DNA from: Planococcus koreensis
GTDB taxonomy: Bacteria; Bacillota; Bacilli; Bacillales_A; Planococcaceae
Reading direction: 5' to 3'
DNA: 45,000 bases
NCBI RefSeq assembly: GCF_004761975.1
Contig: NZ_RQII01000061.1
Coordinates: 1-45,000 of the forward strand
This document shows positions 22,720 through 32,692 of this stretch, piece after piece. Every line of letters begins with the position of its first letter. Position 1 is the first letter of the stretch. The translations under genes were made by a program, and so were the position numbers. The notes under the pieces are model-generated. The model did no database searches, was not told the origin of the DNA, and worked only from the letters and a program-made list of their open reading frames with translations.

Positions 22720-22747
22720 CAGTATCGTGAAAAACTGAATCCACATA

Positions 22748-22790
22748 AAAAGAGGAACGGAAAAATCGATGATTTTTCCGTCCCTCTTTA
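22748..22790. terminator. Bidirectional terminator between SDR and MFS genes
   Basis: AAAGAGGAACGGAAAAATC and GATTTTTCCGTCCCTCTTT pair around a 3-nt loop with one mismatch. Confidence 0.87.
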
Positions 22791-22802
22791 TTTATGTCGA
22801 AT

Positions 22803-23972
22803 TTAGCCGTTTTCCACGGTCCGTAAAGAATTGGCGGATTTTCTGAAGAGCACAACCAGGATGATGGCAAGCAACGCCAGCGATCCGGATAAATAATAAA
22901 CAGCGCCGGACTGTATCGTCAGCATCCACGTGAAGAACAAGGGCCCGATGATGCGCCCCATATTATCCATCGAATACGCAACCCCTGCCGCAGTGCCGTA
23001 TTTGCCGCCTGATTCCTTGGAAGTCAGCGATACGATCGCTGTCCGGGCCAAGGCATTGCCGGCGGTGAAAATGCTCAACGCGATGCCGGCGAATACCAGG
23101 CTCGTCGTGAACGGCAAAAGGAAAAGGCCGGCAGCCGTTACAATCTGGGCCCCGATGATCCACTGCGTTTCTTTGCCGTCTTTAATACGGCGCACAACGC
23201 CTCCTTGGATGGCGGCGTCCACCAAGCCGCTGGCGATGAACAAATAGCCGAGCTGCAGCGGTGTGATCTGGATTTGGTCGATTTGGAACAGCTGGAATGT
23301 CGACTCGAGGCCTGCCAGCAAAAAAGTCACTAAGAACGAAAACAGGAACAAATAGCGGATTCGGTATTGCCAAAGGACGCTTGCTCCTTTCGGCAGCAAT
23401 TTCCGTTTGACGGCTTCGCCTTGGCGCACAGGCTCTTTTAAAACGAGCGACGCATAGGCCATCAGCAAAAGCACCAGCACAGCGGAAGCTGTAAATGGCA
23501 GCGACAAGGAAATCGAGCCGAGCAAGCCGCCGATGGCCGGACCGAAGATAAATCCGAGGCCAATGGACATGCCGAGCAGCCCCATGTATTTATTGCGGTC
23601 TTCATCGCTTGTGATATCAGCTACATAGCCGGTCACTGCCGTATAAAGCGCTCCGGAGAAAAGCCCGCCGATGATGCGTGAAAGGTACAGCAGCGCCAGG
23701 TTGTCGAGGAAGAGCGAGAACAGGAAAAAGCTCAGGCTGAAACCGGCCAGCCCGATTAAAATGAGCCGTTTGCGCCCTGTATTGTCGGATAGCCTGCCCC
23801 ATAAAGGAGCGGTGAAAAAGGAGGCAAGTGCATAAATGGTGATCAAGCCGCCGACATGGATTTCGCCATAGCCTTGCTGCACGATCACTTCCGGAAGGAT
23901 CGGGATAATGATGCCGAAACCCAAATACACAAAAAACTGGACCGACATCAACAATAAAATCGTTTTTTTCAT
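22803..23972 (-). CDS. MFS multidrug/tetracycline-type transporter
   Basis: A 389-residue 12-helix permease of the DHA1 branch. Motif A is GRLSDNTGRKRLILIG (about residues 60-75, the canonical G-x-L-S-D-x-x-G-R-K/R-x form), motif C-like GMSIGLGFIFGPAIGG occurs in helix 5, and helix 1 has FGIIIPILP. These features match TetA/Bmr-type drug:proton antiporters. ATG 23972 with AGGAAG 8 nt upstream is preferred; the frame runs 13 codons further to 24011 without a ribosome site. It lies downstream of copZ but beyond copZ's terminator, so it is probably separate. Drug specificity unknown. Confidence 0.85.
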   Translation of the reverse strand: MKKTILLLMSVQFFVYLGFGIIIPILPEVIVQQGYGEIHVGGLITIYALASFFTAPLWGRLSDNTGRKRLILIGLAGFSLSFFLFSLFLDNLALLYLSRIIGGLFSGALYTAVTGYVADITSDEDRNKYMGLLGMSIGLGFIFGPAIGGLLGSISLSLPFTASAVLVLLLMAYASLVLKEPVRQGEAVKRKLLPKGASVLWQYRIRYLFLFSFLVTFLLAGLESTFQLFQIDQIQITPLQLGYLFIASGLVDAAIQGGVVRRIKDGKETQWIIGAQIVTAAGLFLLPFTTSLVFAGIALSIFTAGNALARTAIVSLTSKESGGKYGTAAGVAYSMDNMGRIIGPLFFTWMLTIQSGAVYYLSGSLALLAIILVVLFRKSANSLRTVENG

Positions 23973-24064
23973 ATGTATACTTCCTGCTTTCTGAAAAGGC
24001 TGTGCCTTCATTTTACCTTTGTTTCAGGAGAACGACAAATAAAGATCGGACAGGGCGGCCCATG

Positions 24065-24099
24065 CAAAAAAGCGCACCGGCATAAACCGGCGCGCTTTT
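24065..24099 (-). terminator. Terminator of copZ
   Basis: On the minus strand AAAAGCGCGCCGG and CCGGTGCGCTTTT pair with one mismatch, then TTTGC. Confidence 0.85.
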
Positions 24100-24116
24100 C
24101 ATGGCTTTATTGAATT

Positions 24117-24338
24117 TTACGCTTTTGGTGCGCCGACATCGTAACCTGCGTCTTCGATTGCTTCAGTGATCTGGTCCACAGAAACTGCCGATTTATCGTA
24201 TGCAACAGCCACTGATGCATTTTCCAAAGAAACATCCACTTTATCTACACCAGCCAAAGCGGAAACGTTTTTCTCGACACGCCCCACACAATGCTGGCAG
24301 GTCATGCCGCTTACTGGTAATGTGATTTGTTCTGTCAT
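24117..24338 (-). CDS. copZ: Copper chaperone CopZ
   Basis: A 73-residue heavy-metal-associated (HMA) domain protein: a beta-alpha-beta-beta-alpha-beta fold with the metal site GMTCQHCVGRVEK at residues 11-23 (M-x-C-x-x-C, Cys14 and Cys17) and the closing EAIEDAGYDV. It binds Cu(I) and hands it to a CopA ATPase or the CsoR repressor. ATG 24338 follows GGAGGAG. Unlike most Bacillales loci, no copA or csoR is adjacent, so it is a solitary copy here. TTGA-N9-TCAA symmetry at about 24362-24378 lies in the leader, but I do not recognise a CsoR site. Confidence 0.92.
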   Translation of the reverse strand: MTEQITLPVSGMTCQHCVGRVEKNVSALAGVDKVDVSLENASVAVAYDKSAVSVDQITEAIEDAGYDVGAPKA

Positions 24339-24468
24339 TATTAACTCCTCCTTGGATTTAATGCTTGAGAGAATGTGTCAAACACTCTATTTCTGTCTTC
24401 ATATTAACATTTGCACGTTGAAAAATGAAACAATTAACAATTTATTCACAATGTCATCAAAATGAAAA

Positions 24469-24493
24469 GTTTAAAAGCTGGCAAAGATGGTAT
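24469..24493 (+). promoter_or_regulatory. Possible sigma-B-type promoter of the 43-codon gene
   Basis: GTTTAA (24469-24474), 13 nt, TGGTAT (24488-24493). The 12-mer GTTTAAAAGCTG and the TGGTAT -10 are the same as in the rsbV promoter. The start codon is about 105 nt downstream, rather far, and an overlapping sigma-A reading (TATTAT at 24491) is possible. Confidence 0.42.
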
Positions 24494-24598
24494 TATATAC
24501 GTAGACACAGAAAAGTCAAATATTTAGCGGTTACATACGAAACTAGAAATGATGCAAAACGTCAATAACAGTATGAATAATATAAAGAGGTGATCTGG

Positions 24599-24730
24599 AT
24601 GGCGAAAGACGTAGAAGTTCGCAAAATCGTTTCAAATTTATCGAAACTGGGAATCCACGCCAAAATCACAAAATCACGTGTGGAGTTATTGAAGGCGCTG
24701 GCTTTGCCGCAAAATCCGCAAATCCAATAA
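24599..24730 (+). CDS. 43-residue basic protein (Lmo0850-like)
   Basis: ATG 24599 has the strong site AGAGGTGAT upstream and the frame ends at TAA 24728-24730, followed 6 nt later by a terminator, so it is a complete small gene. The product begins MAKDVEVRKIVSNLSKLGIH and continues AKITKSRVELLKALALP. It is basic, predicted as two short helices with a turn, and resembles the short Lmo0850-type proteins I recall from Listeria and Bacillales genomes; that match is from memory. Function is unknown. It is convergent with rodA and divergent from copZ. Confidence 0.75.
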   Translation: MAKDVEVRKIVSNLSKLGIHAKITKSRVELLKALALPQNPQIQ

Positions 24731-24736
24731 TCCATT

Positions 24737-24770
24737 AAAAAACTCCGGCGCCGATGCGCCGGAGTTTTTT
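24737..24770. terminator. Bidirectional terminator (43-codon gene / rodA)
   Basis: AAAAAACTCCGGCG and CGCCGGAGTTTTTT form a perfect 14-bp stem with a 6-nt loop. Confidence 0.9.
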
Positions 24771-25956
24771 AATCTGCTTCTTTATCGTTTCCGAACATAT
24801 AGTTCCGGTGATGGAATTTCATACTGAAGACAATGCCGAGTGCGAGCATATTCCCGATCAGCGAGCTTCCTCCGTAGCTGATGAACGGAAGCGGAATGCC
24901 GGTGATCGGCAGGAGCTGGATCGTCATGCCGATGTTCTGGAATACATGGAATGTAATCATCGCGATGATTCCAGCGCATACGTACGTACTGAAGACATCT
25001 TTTAATTGCAGCGTGATTTTTGTCAAATGGTAGATGAGCATGAAAAACAGGATGATGACAGCGCTGGCGCCGACAAAGCCGAAGTCTTCCGATATGACCG
25101 TAAAGATGAAGTCGGTATGGTTTTCCGGTACGTAGACTTGGCGCCCTTGGTAGCCTTTTCCGAACACTTCTCCGGAACCGATGGCGTTCATCGCAGCTAT
25201 TAGGTTATACCCGCCTGATTCTGCATAGGCGTAAGGATCAAGCCATGTGTAGATCCGTTCGAACATATACGGTTTCAGGCCGAAATTGTCGGACAGGAAA
25301 GCCTGCATATTGACAGCCATCCACAACAGGCTGCCGCCGATTACCGCAACGCCGCCAAAGCTCGGCGCGATGATTTTCCAGGAGATGCCGGAAACGACCG
25401 TCAACGCGAGTGTAATGGCGATGAATACAAGCGACGTCCCTAAATCAGGCTGCAGCAGGATGAATCCAAGCGGAACGCTTAACATCAACGCGATTTTGCC
25501 GAGCAGCATGAAATCGGTCTGCAGCGATTTTAGGGGATGCTTCTCGTGATGGGAAGAAATCATCTTCGCCAGTGCGAGTATATAGAAGGTTTTCATGAAT
25601 TCAGCCGGCTGCAGATTGAAAAAAGGCAGATGGAACCAAGCTTTTGCACCGTTTACCGATTCCGCAATCTGACCCGGGCCATCAGGGGAGATCATCAGCA
25701 CGATGAGGAGAAAAATTCCGAAGGCGTATAAATAATAAGCCATCTTTTTAAACTGCTCTGAATCGAAATACATCAGCACGCCGATCATGGTAATGGAAAT
25801 TATGTAGAAAATCCCCTGGCGCGGCACGAAATTCGTCAAATATTGTCCGGATGTCTGAGCCGAAGAAATGGCGATCAAGCTGACCACAAAGAATAGGAAT
25901 AAGATAAAAGCGAGCGACCAATCGATGCGATCAGCAATGCTCTTGTTTGTTTGCAT
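24769..25956 (-). CDS. rodA: SEDS-family peptidoglycan glycosyltransferase, RodA/FtsW type
   Basis: A 395-residue polytopic protein with about 10 membrane helices. The family signature is near the C-terminus (LLPITGIPLPFISYGGSS, about residues 345-362), preceded by the extracytoplasmic loop GSGEVFGKGYQGRQVYVPENHTDFIF that contains the conserved catalytic-site Asp. RodA polymerises lipid II in the elongasome with a class B PBP. Loop details (YVPENHTDFIF) favour RodA over FtsW/SpoVE. ATG 25956 follows AGGTGA. TATAAT lies upstream on the minus strand without a good -35. It stands alone beside an uncharacterised gene and the ddl-murF wall-precursor genes. Confidence 0.87.
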   Translation of the reverse strand: MQTNKSIADRIDWSLAFILFLFFVVSLIAISSAQTSGQYLTNFVPRQGIFYIISITMIGVLMYFDSEQFKKMAYYLYAFGIFLLIVLMISPDGPGQIAESVNGAKAWFHLPFFNLQPAEFMKTFYILALAKMISSHHEKHPLKSLQTDFMLLGKIALMLSVPLGFILLQPDLGTSLVFIAITLALTVVSGISWKIIAPSFGGVAVIGGSLLWMAVNMQAFLSDNFGLKPYMFERIYTWLDPYAYAESGGYNLIAAMNAIGSGEVFGKGYQGRQVYVPENHTDFIFTVISEDFGFVGASAVIILFFMLIYHLTKITLQLKDVFSTYVCAGIIAMITFHVFQNIGMTIQLLPITGIPLPFISYGGSSLIGNMLALGIVFSMKFHHRNYMFGNDKEAD

Positions 25957-26061
25957 CTGAGTTCACCTGTACTTTTTTAGATTGAGAGTCGGTTAATATT
26001 ATAGCGCATCCACAGAAAATATGCCTATACCAAAAGTAATGACGAAAATAGAGCTATGATG

Positions 26062-26091
26062 TTTCATATTTTAAAAGATTGGTCGTATAAT
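26062..26091 (+). promoter_or_regulatory. Sigma-A promoter of the 256-residue hypothetical gene
   Basis: TTTCAT (26062-26067), 18 nt, TATAAT (26086-26091), directly ahead of the ribosome site AAAGGAGA. Confidence 0.5.
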
Positions 26092-26117
26092 GAAAAAAGG
26101 AGATTGGAGTGGGGGAC

Positions 26118-26888
26118 ATGGTCAAAAAACCGTTGAACGCGGATTATTATATACAGCATTTATACATTTATTTGAACGAAGCTGATCGATTCGCTATTTT
26201 CAGCGGTCTTACCTTCGCGCAATTTCTGGATGCCATGAAAATGCCGAAGAACCTCTTGCTGCTGAAACACAGTTATGATGATGCCTCTTTCAATATGCAT
26301 ACATATTTGGAGTTTGTCGCACAGGAAGAGTTTACACAGCTTCGCAAAGGCTTGGGCAATAAGAAAAGTGAGTTTTGCTGGATCGATTTCAAAAATGAAA
26401 AGCAGCTGAATTCGCTGACTCCCCAGGAACAAGCTGAACTTCTCTATATTGGCCATAAAAAAGAAGCGGTACGGCCGCCTTTTTACGCCGCTTTACAAAA
26501 CGAATTCGTCTACCTGTCGAGCGAAGAAGAGCAGACGACCAAAATTTATTTCCGCTCGTTGGAACGGCTGAACGAATTAGTAGGCAATTATTTCACTCAA
26601 GTAATCCGCAGAGAAGCGAATGGCCAAAACTTTTGGCGGCGCAAATCCAAAGACTTGATACCGGAATTGCCGCTGGAACTTTTGAATACGCTCAAAAATG
26701 ATTACCGTGAAGGTGTCTTGATTTCACTTGCGGATCCGGAAAAAACGAAGAATACCATCGAACTGCACATCCGTTCGGTTGAAGAAATTTCGTTTCTTGA
26801 TGAGTTCTGGTCGGATATTCAAGGGTACATCAAACAGGATGTCGACCGCAAAATCGTCTTCGACCGCAAATTGAAGCAATGGAAGTAA
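26118..26888 (+). CDS. Hypothetical cytoplasmic protein (256 residues)
   Basis: No family is recognised. The product is soluble with no signal peptide or membrane segment, is rich in charged and aromatic residues, and is probably mostly helical. Notable segments are NADYYIQHLYIYLNEADRF near the start, FWRRKSKDLIPELPLELL near residue 175, and a C-terminal WSDIQGYIKQDVDRKIVFD. ATG 26118 has GGAG 8 nt upstream; GTG 26109 with AAAGGAGA is an alternative. It has its own promoter and terminator, and lies between rodA (divergent) and ddl. A link to cell-wall growth is possible only from neighbourhood. Confidence 0.75.
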   Translation: MVKKPLNADYYIQHLYIYLNEADRFAIFSGLTFAQFLDAMKMPKNLLLLKHSYDDASFNMHTYLEFVAQEEFTQLRKGLGNKKSEFCWIDFKNEKQLNSLTPQEQAELLYIGHKKEAVRPPFYAALQNEFVYLSSEEEQTTKIYFRSLERLNELVGNYFTQVIRREANGQNFWRRKSKDLIPELPLELLNTLKNDYREGVLISLADPEKTKNTIELHIRSVEEISFLDEFWSDIQGYIKQDVDRKIVFDRKLKQWK

Positions 26889-26919
26889 TGCTTGGTACTA
26901 AGCATTGCTTCTTTTTTTT
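26887..26919 (+). terminator. Intrinsic terminator before ddl
   Basis: AATGCTT and AAGCATT stem overlapping the stop codon, then GCTTC and eight T residues. Confidence 0.7.
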
Positions 26920-27042
26920 GCATCCGGCCGGAAAAAATTTTTCGTCTACAGCAGTTCATGATAAACTAAGCATTATGAAAAAAGAAATCCATAGGGAAAG
27001 CGCCAAGGTGCCCAACAACTGGACAATAGCGGAGGTTTACTG

Positions 27043-28113
27043 ATGAAGAAAAAGATCGGTTTATTATATGGAGGCAAGTCGGCAGAGCATGAAGTATCGC
27101 TCTCCACTGCACGTGCGGTTACAAAAGCTTTGAATTTCGGGAAATACGAAGTATATCCGATTTATATAACGCAGGAAGGGGAATGGAGAAAAGGAGCCTT
27201 GCTTGAAGGGCCGGTTGATTCGATTGAACAACTCCAAATCGGCCAAGAGGCATCCATCCCGAATGATATATCCGGCTTCTTGCCGGCGGAAAGTGGACAA
27301 AGCCTCGATGTGATCATCCCGCTTCTGCATGGACCGAACGGAGAAGACGGCACGGTGCAGGGTTTGCTTGAAGTGATGAACTTGCCATACGTCGGCAATG
27401 GCGTACTGGCTTCGTCTGCAGGCATGGACAAAGTGGTCATGAAGCAATTATTTGAAATTGCTGGATTGAACCAGACGCCATATGTCTATTTCATCCGCAG
27501 CGAATGGCAGCAGAACCAAGATGCATTAGTGGAGCGCATTGCCACTGAATTGCAATGGCCGGTTTTCGTCAAACCCGCAAACTTAGGGTCGAGCGTCGGC
27601 ATCAGCAAAGCGGACAACAAAGAAGAATTGGCTGCAGCAGTCGAAGAGGCATTGAAATTCGACCGCAAAATCGTCGTCGAACAAGGTGTGGCGGCGCGTG
27701 AAATTGAAATCGGCGTCCTTGGAAACGACCACCCGGAATGCTCAGTTGCAGGCGAGATCAAGCCGCTAAAAGCGTTCTACGATTACCAAGCCAAGTACAA
27801 AGATGGCAATACCGCAATGATCATTCCCGCTGAACTGCCGGAAAGCGTTTATGCGGAATTGGTGGAATCTGCGAAAAAAGCGTTTAAAATATTGGACTGC
27901 TCTGGACTCGTCCGTGCGGATTTCTTCGTTACCGCAGACAATGAAATTCTGATTAATGAAGTCAATACATTGCCAGGATTTACGCCATACAGCATGTTCC
28001 CGCTATTATGGGAAAATACGGGGCTTGCTTATCCGGATTTGATTGAGCGTCTGATTGATTTGGCGATTGAGCGCTATGACGATAAACAGATGCTGCAAGT
28101 AAAAATAGATTGA
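27043..28113 (+). CDS. ddl: D-alanine--D-alanine ligase
   Basis: A 356-residue ATP-grasp enzyme joining two D-alanines for peptidoglycan. Motifs: [18 protein letters not shown] (residues 5-22, with the first D-Ala-binding Glu), ATP-grasp [29 protein letters not shown], the omega-loop [13 protein letters not shown] (Tyr typical of D-Ala-D-Ala rather than D-lactate specificity), and the Mg/ATP block [21 protein letters not shown] 27043 follows GGAGGT. It is followed 13 nt later by murF, so the two are an operon supplying and then attaching the dipeptide. Confidence 0.95.
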   Translation: MKKKIGLLYGGKSAEHEVSLSTARAVTKALNFGKYEVYPIYITQEGEWRKGALLEGPVDSIEQLQIGQEASIPNDISGFLPAESGQSLDVIIPLLHGPNGEDGTVQGLLEVMNLPYVGNGVLASSAGMDKVVMKQLFEIAGLNQTPYVYFIRSEWQQNQDALVERIATELQWPVFVKPANLGSSVGISKADNKEELAAAVEEALKFDRKIVVEQGVAAREIEIGVLGNDHPECSVAGEIKPLKAFYDYQAKYKDGNTAMIIPAELPESVYAELVESAKKAFKILDCSGLVRADFFVTADNEILINEVNTLPGFTPYSMFPLLWENTGLAYPDLIERLIDLAIERYDDKQMLQVKID

Positions 28114-28126
28114 GTGGAGACCTTAT

Positions 28127-29485
28127 ATGAAAAAGAAGATTGAGCAATTAGCCGAATGGCTGGACATAAAAACGAACTTTAAAGGCGTCGTTGTGACAGG
28201 GGTTTCAATCAACACGAGAACATTGAAACCGGGCGATCTGTTTGTGCCGTTCCGCGGAGAAAATGTTAATGGGCATCAATATGTCCGCCAGGCGTTTGAG
28301 GCGGGAGCGGCTGCGAGCCTTTGGCAGCGCGATGAGCCGAATCCGCCGAAAGACGTCCCGCTCTTGATCGTTGACGACTGCAAACTTGCGCTGCAGGAAA
28401 TGGCGCGGTCTTACCGCAATGAATTGTCGACGATGGTCATCGGTATCACCGGCTCCAACGGCAAAACATCCACCAAAGACTTGGTGGCAAGCGTATTGAA
28501 GCCCTATTTCAAGGTGCAGAAAACGCAAGGCAACCTGAATAATGAACTAGGCTTGCCGTTGACCATTTTGTCGCTCGATGAAGATACGAAGTTCGCTGTC
28601 CTTGAAATGGGCATGAGCGGCTTTGGGGAAATTGAATTTTTATCCCGATTGGCACGTCCGGACTACGCCATCATCACCAATATCGGCGAAGCCCATATGC
28701 AAGACCTCGGTTCGCGCGAAGGCATCGCCCAGGCCAAGTTTGAAATCACCGCTGGCATGGCGAGCCATGGCAAACTTTTTTATGATGGCGATGAGCCCTT
28801 GCTCTTGCCGTTTGTTGAGGAGTTTCCGCAGGCGGTTTCGTTCGGCTTCGGCGAAAACAACGAATTGGCTGTCACGAACATCAAAGCGACTGAAAATGGC
28901 AGCAGCTTTTTAGTCAGCGGCATCATTGACGCAGCATTCACGATTCCAGTCCTTGGTGAACACCAGGTCAAGAACACGTTAGCGGCGATTTTGGTGGCGC
29001 TTGAAGCGGGGCTGACTGAAGAAGAAATTCGCCGGTCCTTAAAAAACGCGGCATTGACGGATATGCGCATGCAAATCATCCAAGCGGACAACGGTGCGAC
29101 GTTCATCAATGACGCTTATAATGCAGCGCCTTCGTCGATGGGGGCCGCATTGAACTTCCTGCGGGAGACGACGATGAAAGAAGATAAATGGCTAGTGCTT
29201 GGCGATATGCTGGAACTTGGCGACAATGAGCAGAGGTATCACGAAGACATGGCGAAATTGATCTCCGGCGAGATTTCGGGTGTCTGCCTGTTTGGCCCGC
29301 GCATGAAGTGGCTGCGCGACAAACTCGCGGTTTCGTTTTCGGGTGAAGTGATTTGGAGCGAAAATGATTATGCGCCGATCATCGAATTTCTGAAAGAACG
29401 CATCTCATCGGATTCCATCATCCTAGTAAAAGGCTCACGCGGCATGGCGCTTGAAAAGGTCATTGAACCGTTCACGGCAAATTAA
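28127..29485 (+). CDS. murF: UDP-MurNAc-tripeptide--D-Ala-D-Ala ligase
   Basis: A 452-residue Mur ligase. An N-terminal substrate domain (GVSINTRTLKPGDLFVPF) precedes the ATPase domain with P-loop GITGSNGKTSTKDL (about residues 106-119), TQGNLNNELGLPLT and the LEMGMSGFGEIEFL segment. The C-terminal domain has INDAYNAAPSSM and LGDMLELGDNEQ. It adds D-Ala-D-Ala to UDP-MurNAc-tripeptide in the cytoplasm. It lies 13 nt after ddl. The esterase gene begins 16 nt after its stop, so all three genes are probably co-transcribed up to the hairpin at 30287. Confidence 0.95.
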   Translation: MKKKIEQLAEWLDIKTNFKGVVVTGVSINTRTLKPGDLFVPFRGENVNGHQYVRQAFEAGAAASLWQRDEPNPPKDVPLLIVDDCKLALQEMARSYRNELSTMVIGITGSNGKTSTKDLVASVLKPYFKVQKTQGNLNNELGLPLTILSLDEDTKFAVLEMGMSGFGEIEFLSRLARPDYAIITNIGEAHMQDLGSREGIAQAKFEITAGMASHGKLFYDGDEPLLLPFVEEFPQAVSFGFGENNELAVTNIKATENGSSFLVSGIIDAAFTIPVLGEHQVKNTLAAILVALEAGLTEEEIRRSLKNAALTDMRMQIIQADNGATFINDAYNAAPSSMGAALNFLRETTMKEDKWLVLGDMLELGDNEQRYHEDMAKLISGEISGVCLFGPRMKWLRDKLAVSFSGEVIWSENDYAPIIEFLKERISSDSIILVKGSRGMALEKVIEPFTAN

Positions 29486-29501
29486 AATGGAGGTGAACGG
29501 T

Positions 29502-30200
29502 TTGAAAACTGGCGTCTTGTGCATCCACGGATTTACGGGCGGCCCGTATGAAGTTCAGCCGTTCGCTGATTTTCTAAAGAAACAGACGGATTGGAACATC
29601 TCGATCCCGACGCTTCCCGGGCATGGCGATACGCTTGCGTTGAAAAATATGACAGCGGACAGCTGGCTGATGGAAGCGGAATTGGCTCTGCGCGAATTGA
29701 AGAAATCTTCCGACCGGATCATCATTGTCGGGTTTTCCATGGGTGGGTTGATTGCGATGTATTTGGCGATGCGCTATAAAATCGATCGCCTTGTGTTGTT
29801 AAGCGCAGCGGCCAAATACATCAGCCCGCTGCAATTAATAGAGGAAGTCAAAGGTGCGTTGTCAGATGCCAGAAAAAGGCGCTTGGCGGAAAATGAGTTT
29901 TACCAGCGCTATCAATACAAACTCGTCAATACACCGATGCTGTCGACTCGGGAATTTTTAAAAGTCGTCAAGTTGGTCGAACCGTATTACAAGAACATCC
30001 ACATTCCTGCATGCATTGTGCAGGGGATGAAGGATGGGGTGGTGCCGGTATCGGCTGCAGACTTCATCTATGACAATATCGCTTCTGAAGATAAACAGAT
30101 CATCCGGTCGGAAACCGGGAAGCATATGATCTGCTATAGCGAGGATTGCGAGGATTGGTTCATCCGGGTTTTGGCATTTATGAAGAAAGGTGCAGAGTAA
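29502..30200 (+). CDS. Alpha/beta hydrolase, Est30/YvaK-type carboxylesterase
   Basis: A 232-residue serine hydrolase, the length of the Est30/monoacylglycerol-lipase family. Oxyanion segment LCIHGFTGGPYE is at about residues 5-16, nucleophile elbow VGFSMGGL near residue 76, Asp in GMKDGVVPV and His in TGKHMICY, so the triad is complete. It hydrolyses short- to medium-chain esters; physiological substrate unknown. TTG 29502 is preferred because the exceptional ribosome site GGAGGTGA (29489-29496) sits 5 nt upstream; the frame extends back into murF. Its place between murF and cshA is not part of the B. subtilis order I recall. Confidence 0.87.
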   Translation: MKTGVLCIHGFTGGPYEVQPFADFLKKQTDWNISIPTLPGHGDTLALKNMTADSWLMEAELALRELKKSSDRIIIVGFSMGGLIAMYLAMRYKIDRLVLLSAAAKYISPLQLIEEVKGALSDARKRRLAENEFYQRYQYKLVNTPMLSTREFLKVVKLVEPYYKNIHIPACIVQGMKDGVVPVSAADFIYDNIASEDKQIIRSETGKHMICYSEDCEDWFIRVLAFMKKGAE

Positions 30201-30228
30201 ACTGATTATTGGAACCTTTGCGTATTGA

Positions 30229-30257
30229 TTGCAAGTACTTATCAACCGTGTTATTCT
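30229..30257 (+). promoter_or_regulatory. Sigma-A promoter upstream of cshA
   Basis: TTGCAA (30229-30234), 17 nt, TATTCT (30252-30257), predicting a transcript start near 30264 and a leader of about 270 nt. Confidence 0.55.
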
Positions 30258-30286
30258 ATTGAAAGCAATGGATACATTTTTGAGAC

Positions 30287-30313
30287 ACTCTTCCCTGTGA
30301 AGAGTATTTTTTT
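30287..30313 (+). terminator. Terminator 1 in the murF-cshA gap
   Basis: ACTCTTC and GAAGAGT form a 7-bp stem with a 5-nt loop, then A and seven T residues. It can end the ddl-murF-esterase transcript and would also act as an attenuator on transcripts from 30264. Confidence 0.75.
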
Positions 30314-30365
30314 GAGCAAAACGGTTTGTTCTACTTATAGGGCATCAAAACCCGCCGATCAGACC

Positions 30366-30388
30366 GCTCGGCAACGCCCGAGCTTTTT
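30366..30388 (+). terminator. Terminator-like hairpin 2 in the cshA leader
   Basis: GCTCGG and CCGAGC around a 6-nt loop, followed by TTTTTC. Confidence 0.6.
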
Positions 30389-30511
30389 CTGTTCACACAT
30401 CCCCTCTGACTTAAAACTACAGAGTATGATTTTCGACGTGAAACTTCCTCATAAAGGCTCGACTTTGTCACGATTTCATCTAAAAATGTACACCATTTGT
30501 AAATAAGATGA

Positions 30512-32056
<1,545 letters not shown>

Positions 32057-32080
32057 GAAGAAAAGCGTAAGCTAAAATAG

Positions 32081-32126
32081 AAGGCGGATGCGGAAACAGG
32101 AAACTGTTTTCGCATCCGCCTTTTTT
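32081..32126 (+). terminator. Strong terminator after cshA
   Basis: AAGGCGGATGCGGAAACAG and CTGTTTTCGCATCCGCCTT form a near-perfect 19-bp stem, then TTTT. Confidence 0.92.
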
Positions 32127-32212
32127 GCGCTTTCAAACTGATGTACAATGGACTGAAACGCATCAACACATGAATCGTATAGTAAGAGAGAAGCAAGAAT
32201 GGGGTGCAGCAG

Positions 32213-32692
32213 GTGAACAATCAACCAAAAAATCAAATTTCAAGAAAAGGGCTGACGGTTTGGCGGCTCTACGGATCTATCGAAACACTCGTCATCGCTT
32301 TAGTGGCGGCAGGTGCAGGAGCGATGACTTATTTCTTTGACTGGCCAAACTGGCTATATGCTCTTTACGCGGGTATTATTGTGCTTTTCGGATTTTTGCT
32401 GATTTATCTGTTTCCGAAAATTCGCTGGGAGCGCTGGCGCTATGAGGTGCGGGAGCAAGAAATCGAATTGCAGCACGGTTTGTTTATCGTCCGCCGCACG
32501 TTGGTGCCGATGGTTCGTGTGCAGCATGTCGACACGGCACAAGGCCCTATTTTAAGGAAGTATAATTTGGCTGAAATTTCCATTTCAACTGCGGCAACTG
32601 TCCACACGATTCCTGCATTGATCACAGAAGAGGCGGATGAGTTGAGAGCGAGAATTTCGGTTTTGGCAAGGGTGGCGGAAGATGATGTCTGA
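32213..32692 (+). CDS. PH-domain membrane protein, YdbS-like
   Basis: A 159-residue protein with two adjacent membrane helices (about residues 25-45 and 50-70) followed by one bacterial PH (bPH2, DUF304) domain: RYEVREQEIELQHGLFIVRRTLVPMVRVQHVDTAQGP. The pair YdbS/YdbT is conserved in this position in Bacillus and has been linked to resistance to a bacteriocin in B. subtilis relatives, as I recall. GTG 32213 with GGGGTG 7 nt upstream is preferred over GTG 32204. It overlaps the ydbT-like gene by 11 nt, so the two are translationally coupled and probably form one membrane complex. Confidence 0.85.
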   Translation: MNNQPKNQISRKGLTVWRLYGSIETLVIALVAAGAGAMTYFFDWPNWLYALYAGIIVLFGFLLIYLFPKIRWERWRYEVREQEIELQHGLFIVRRTLVPMVRVQHVDTAQGPILRKYNLAEISISTAATVHTIPALITEEADELRARISVLARVAEDDV

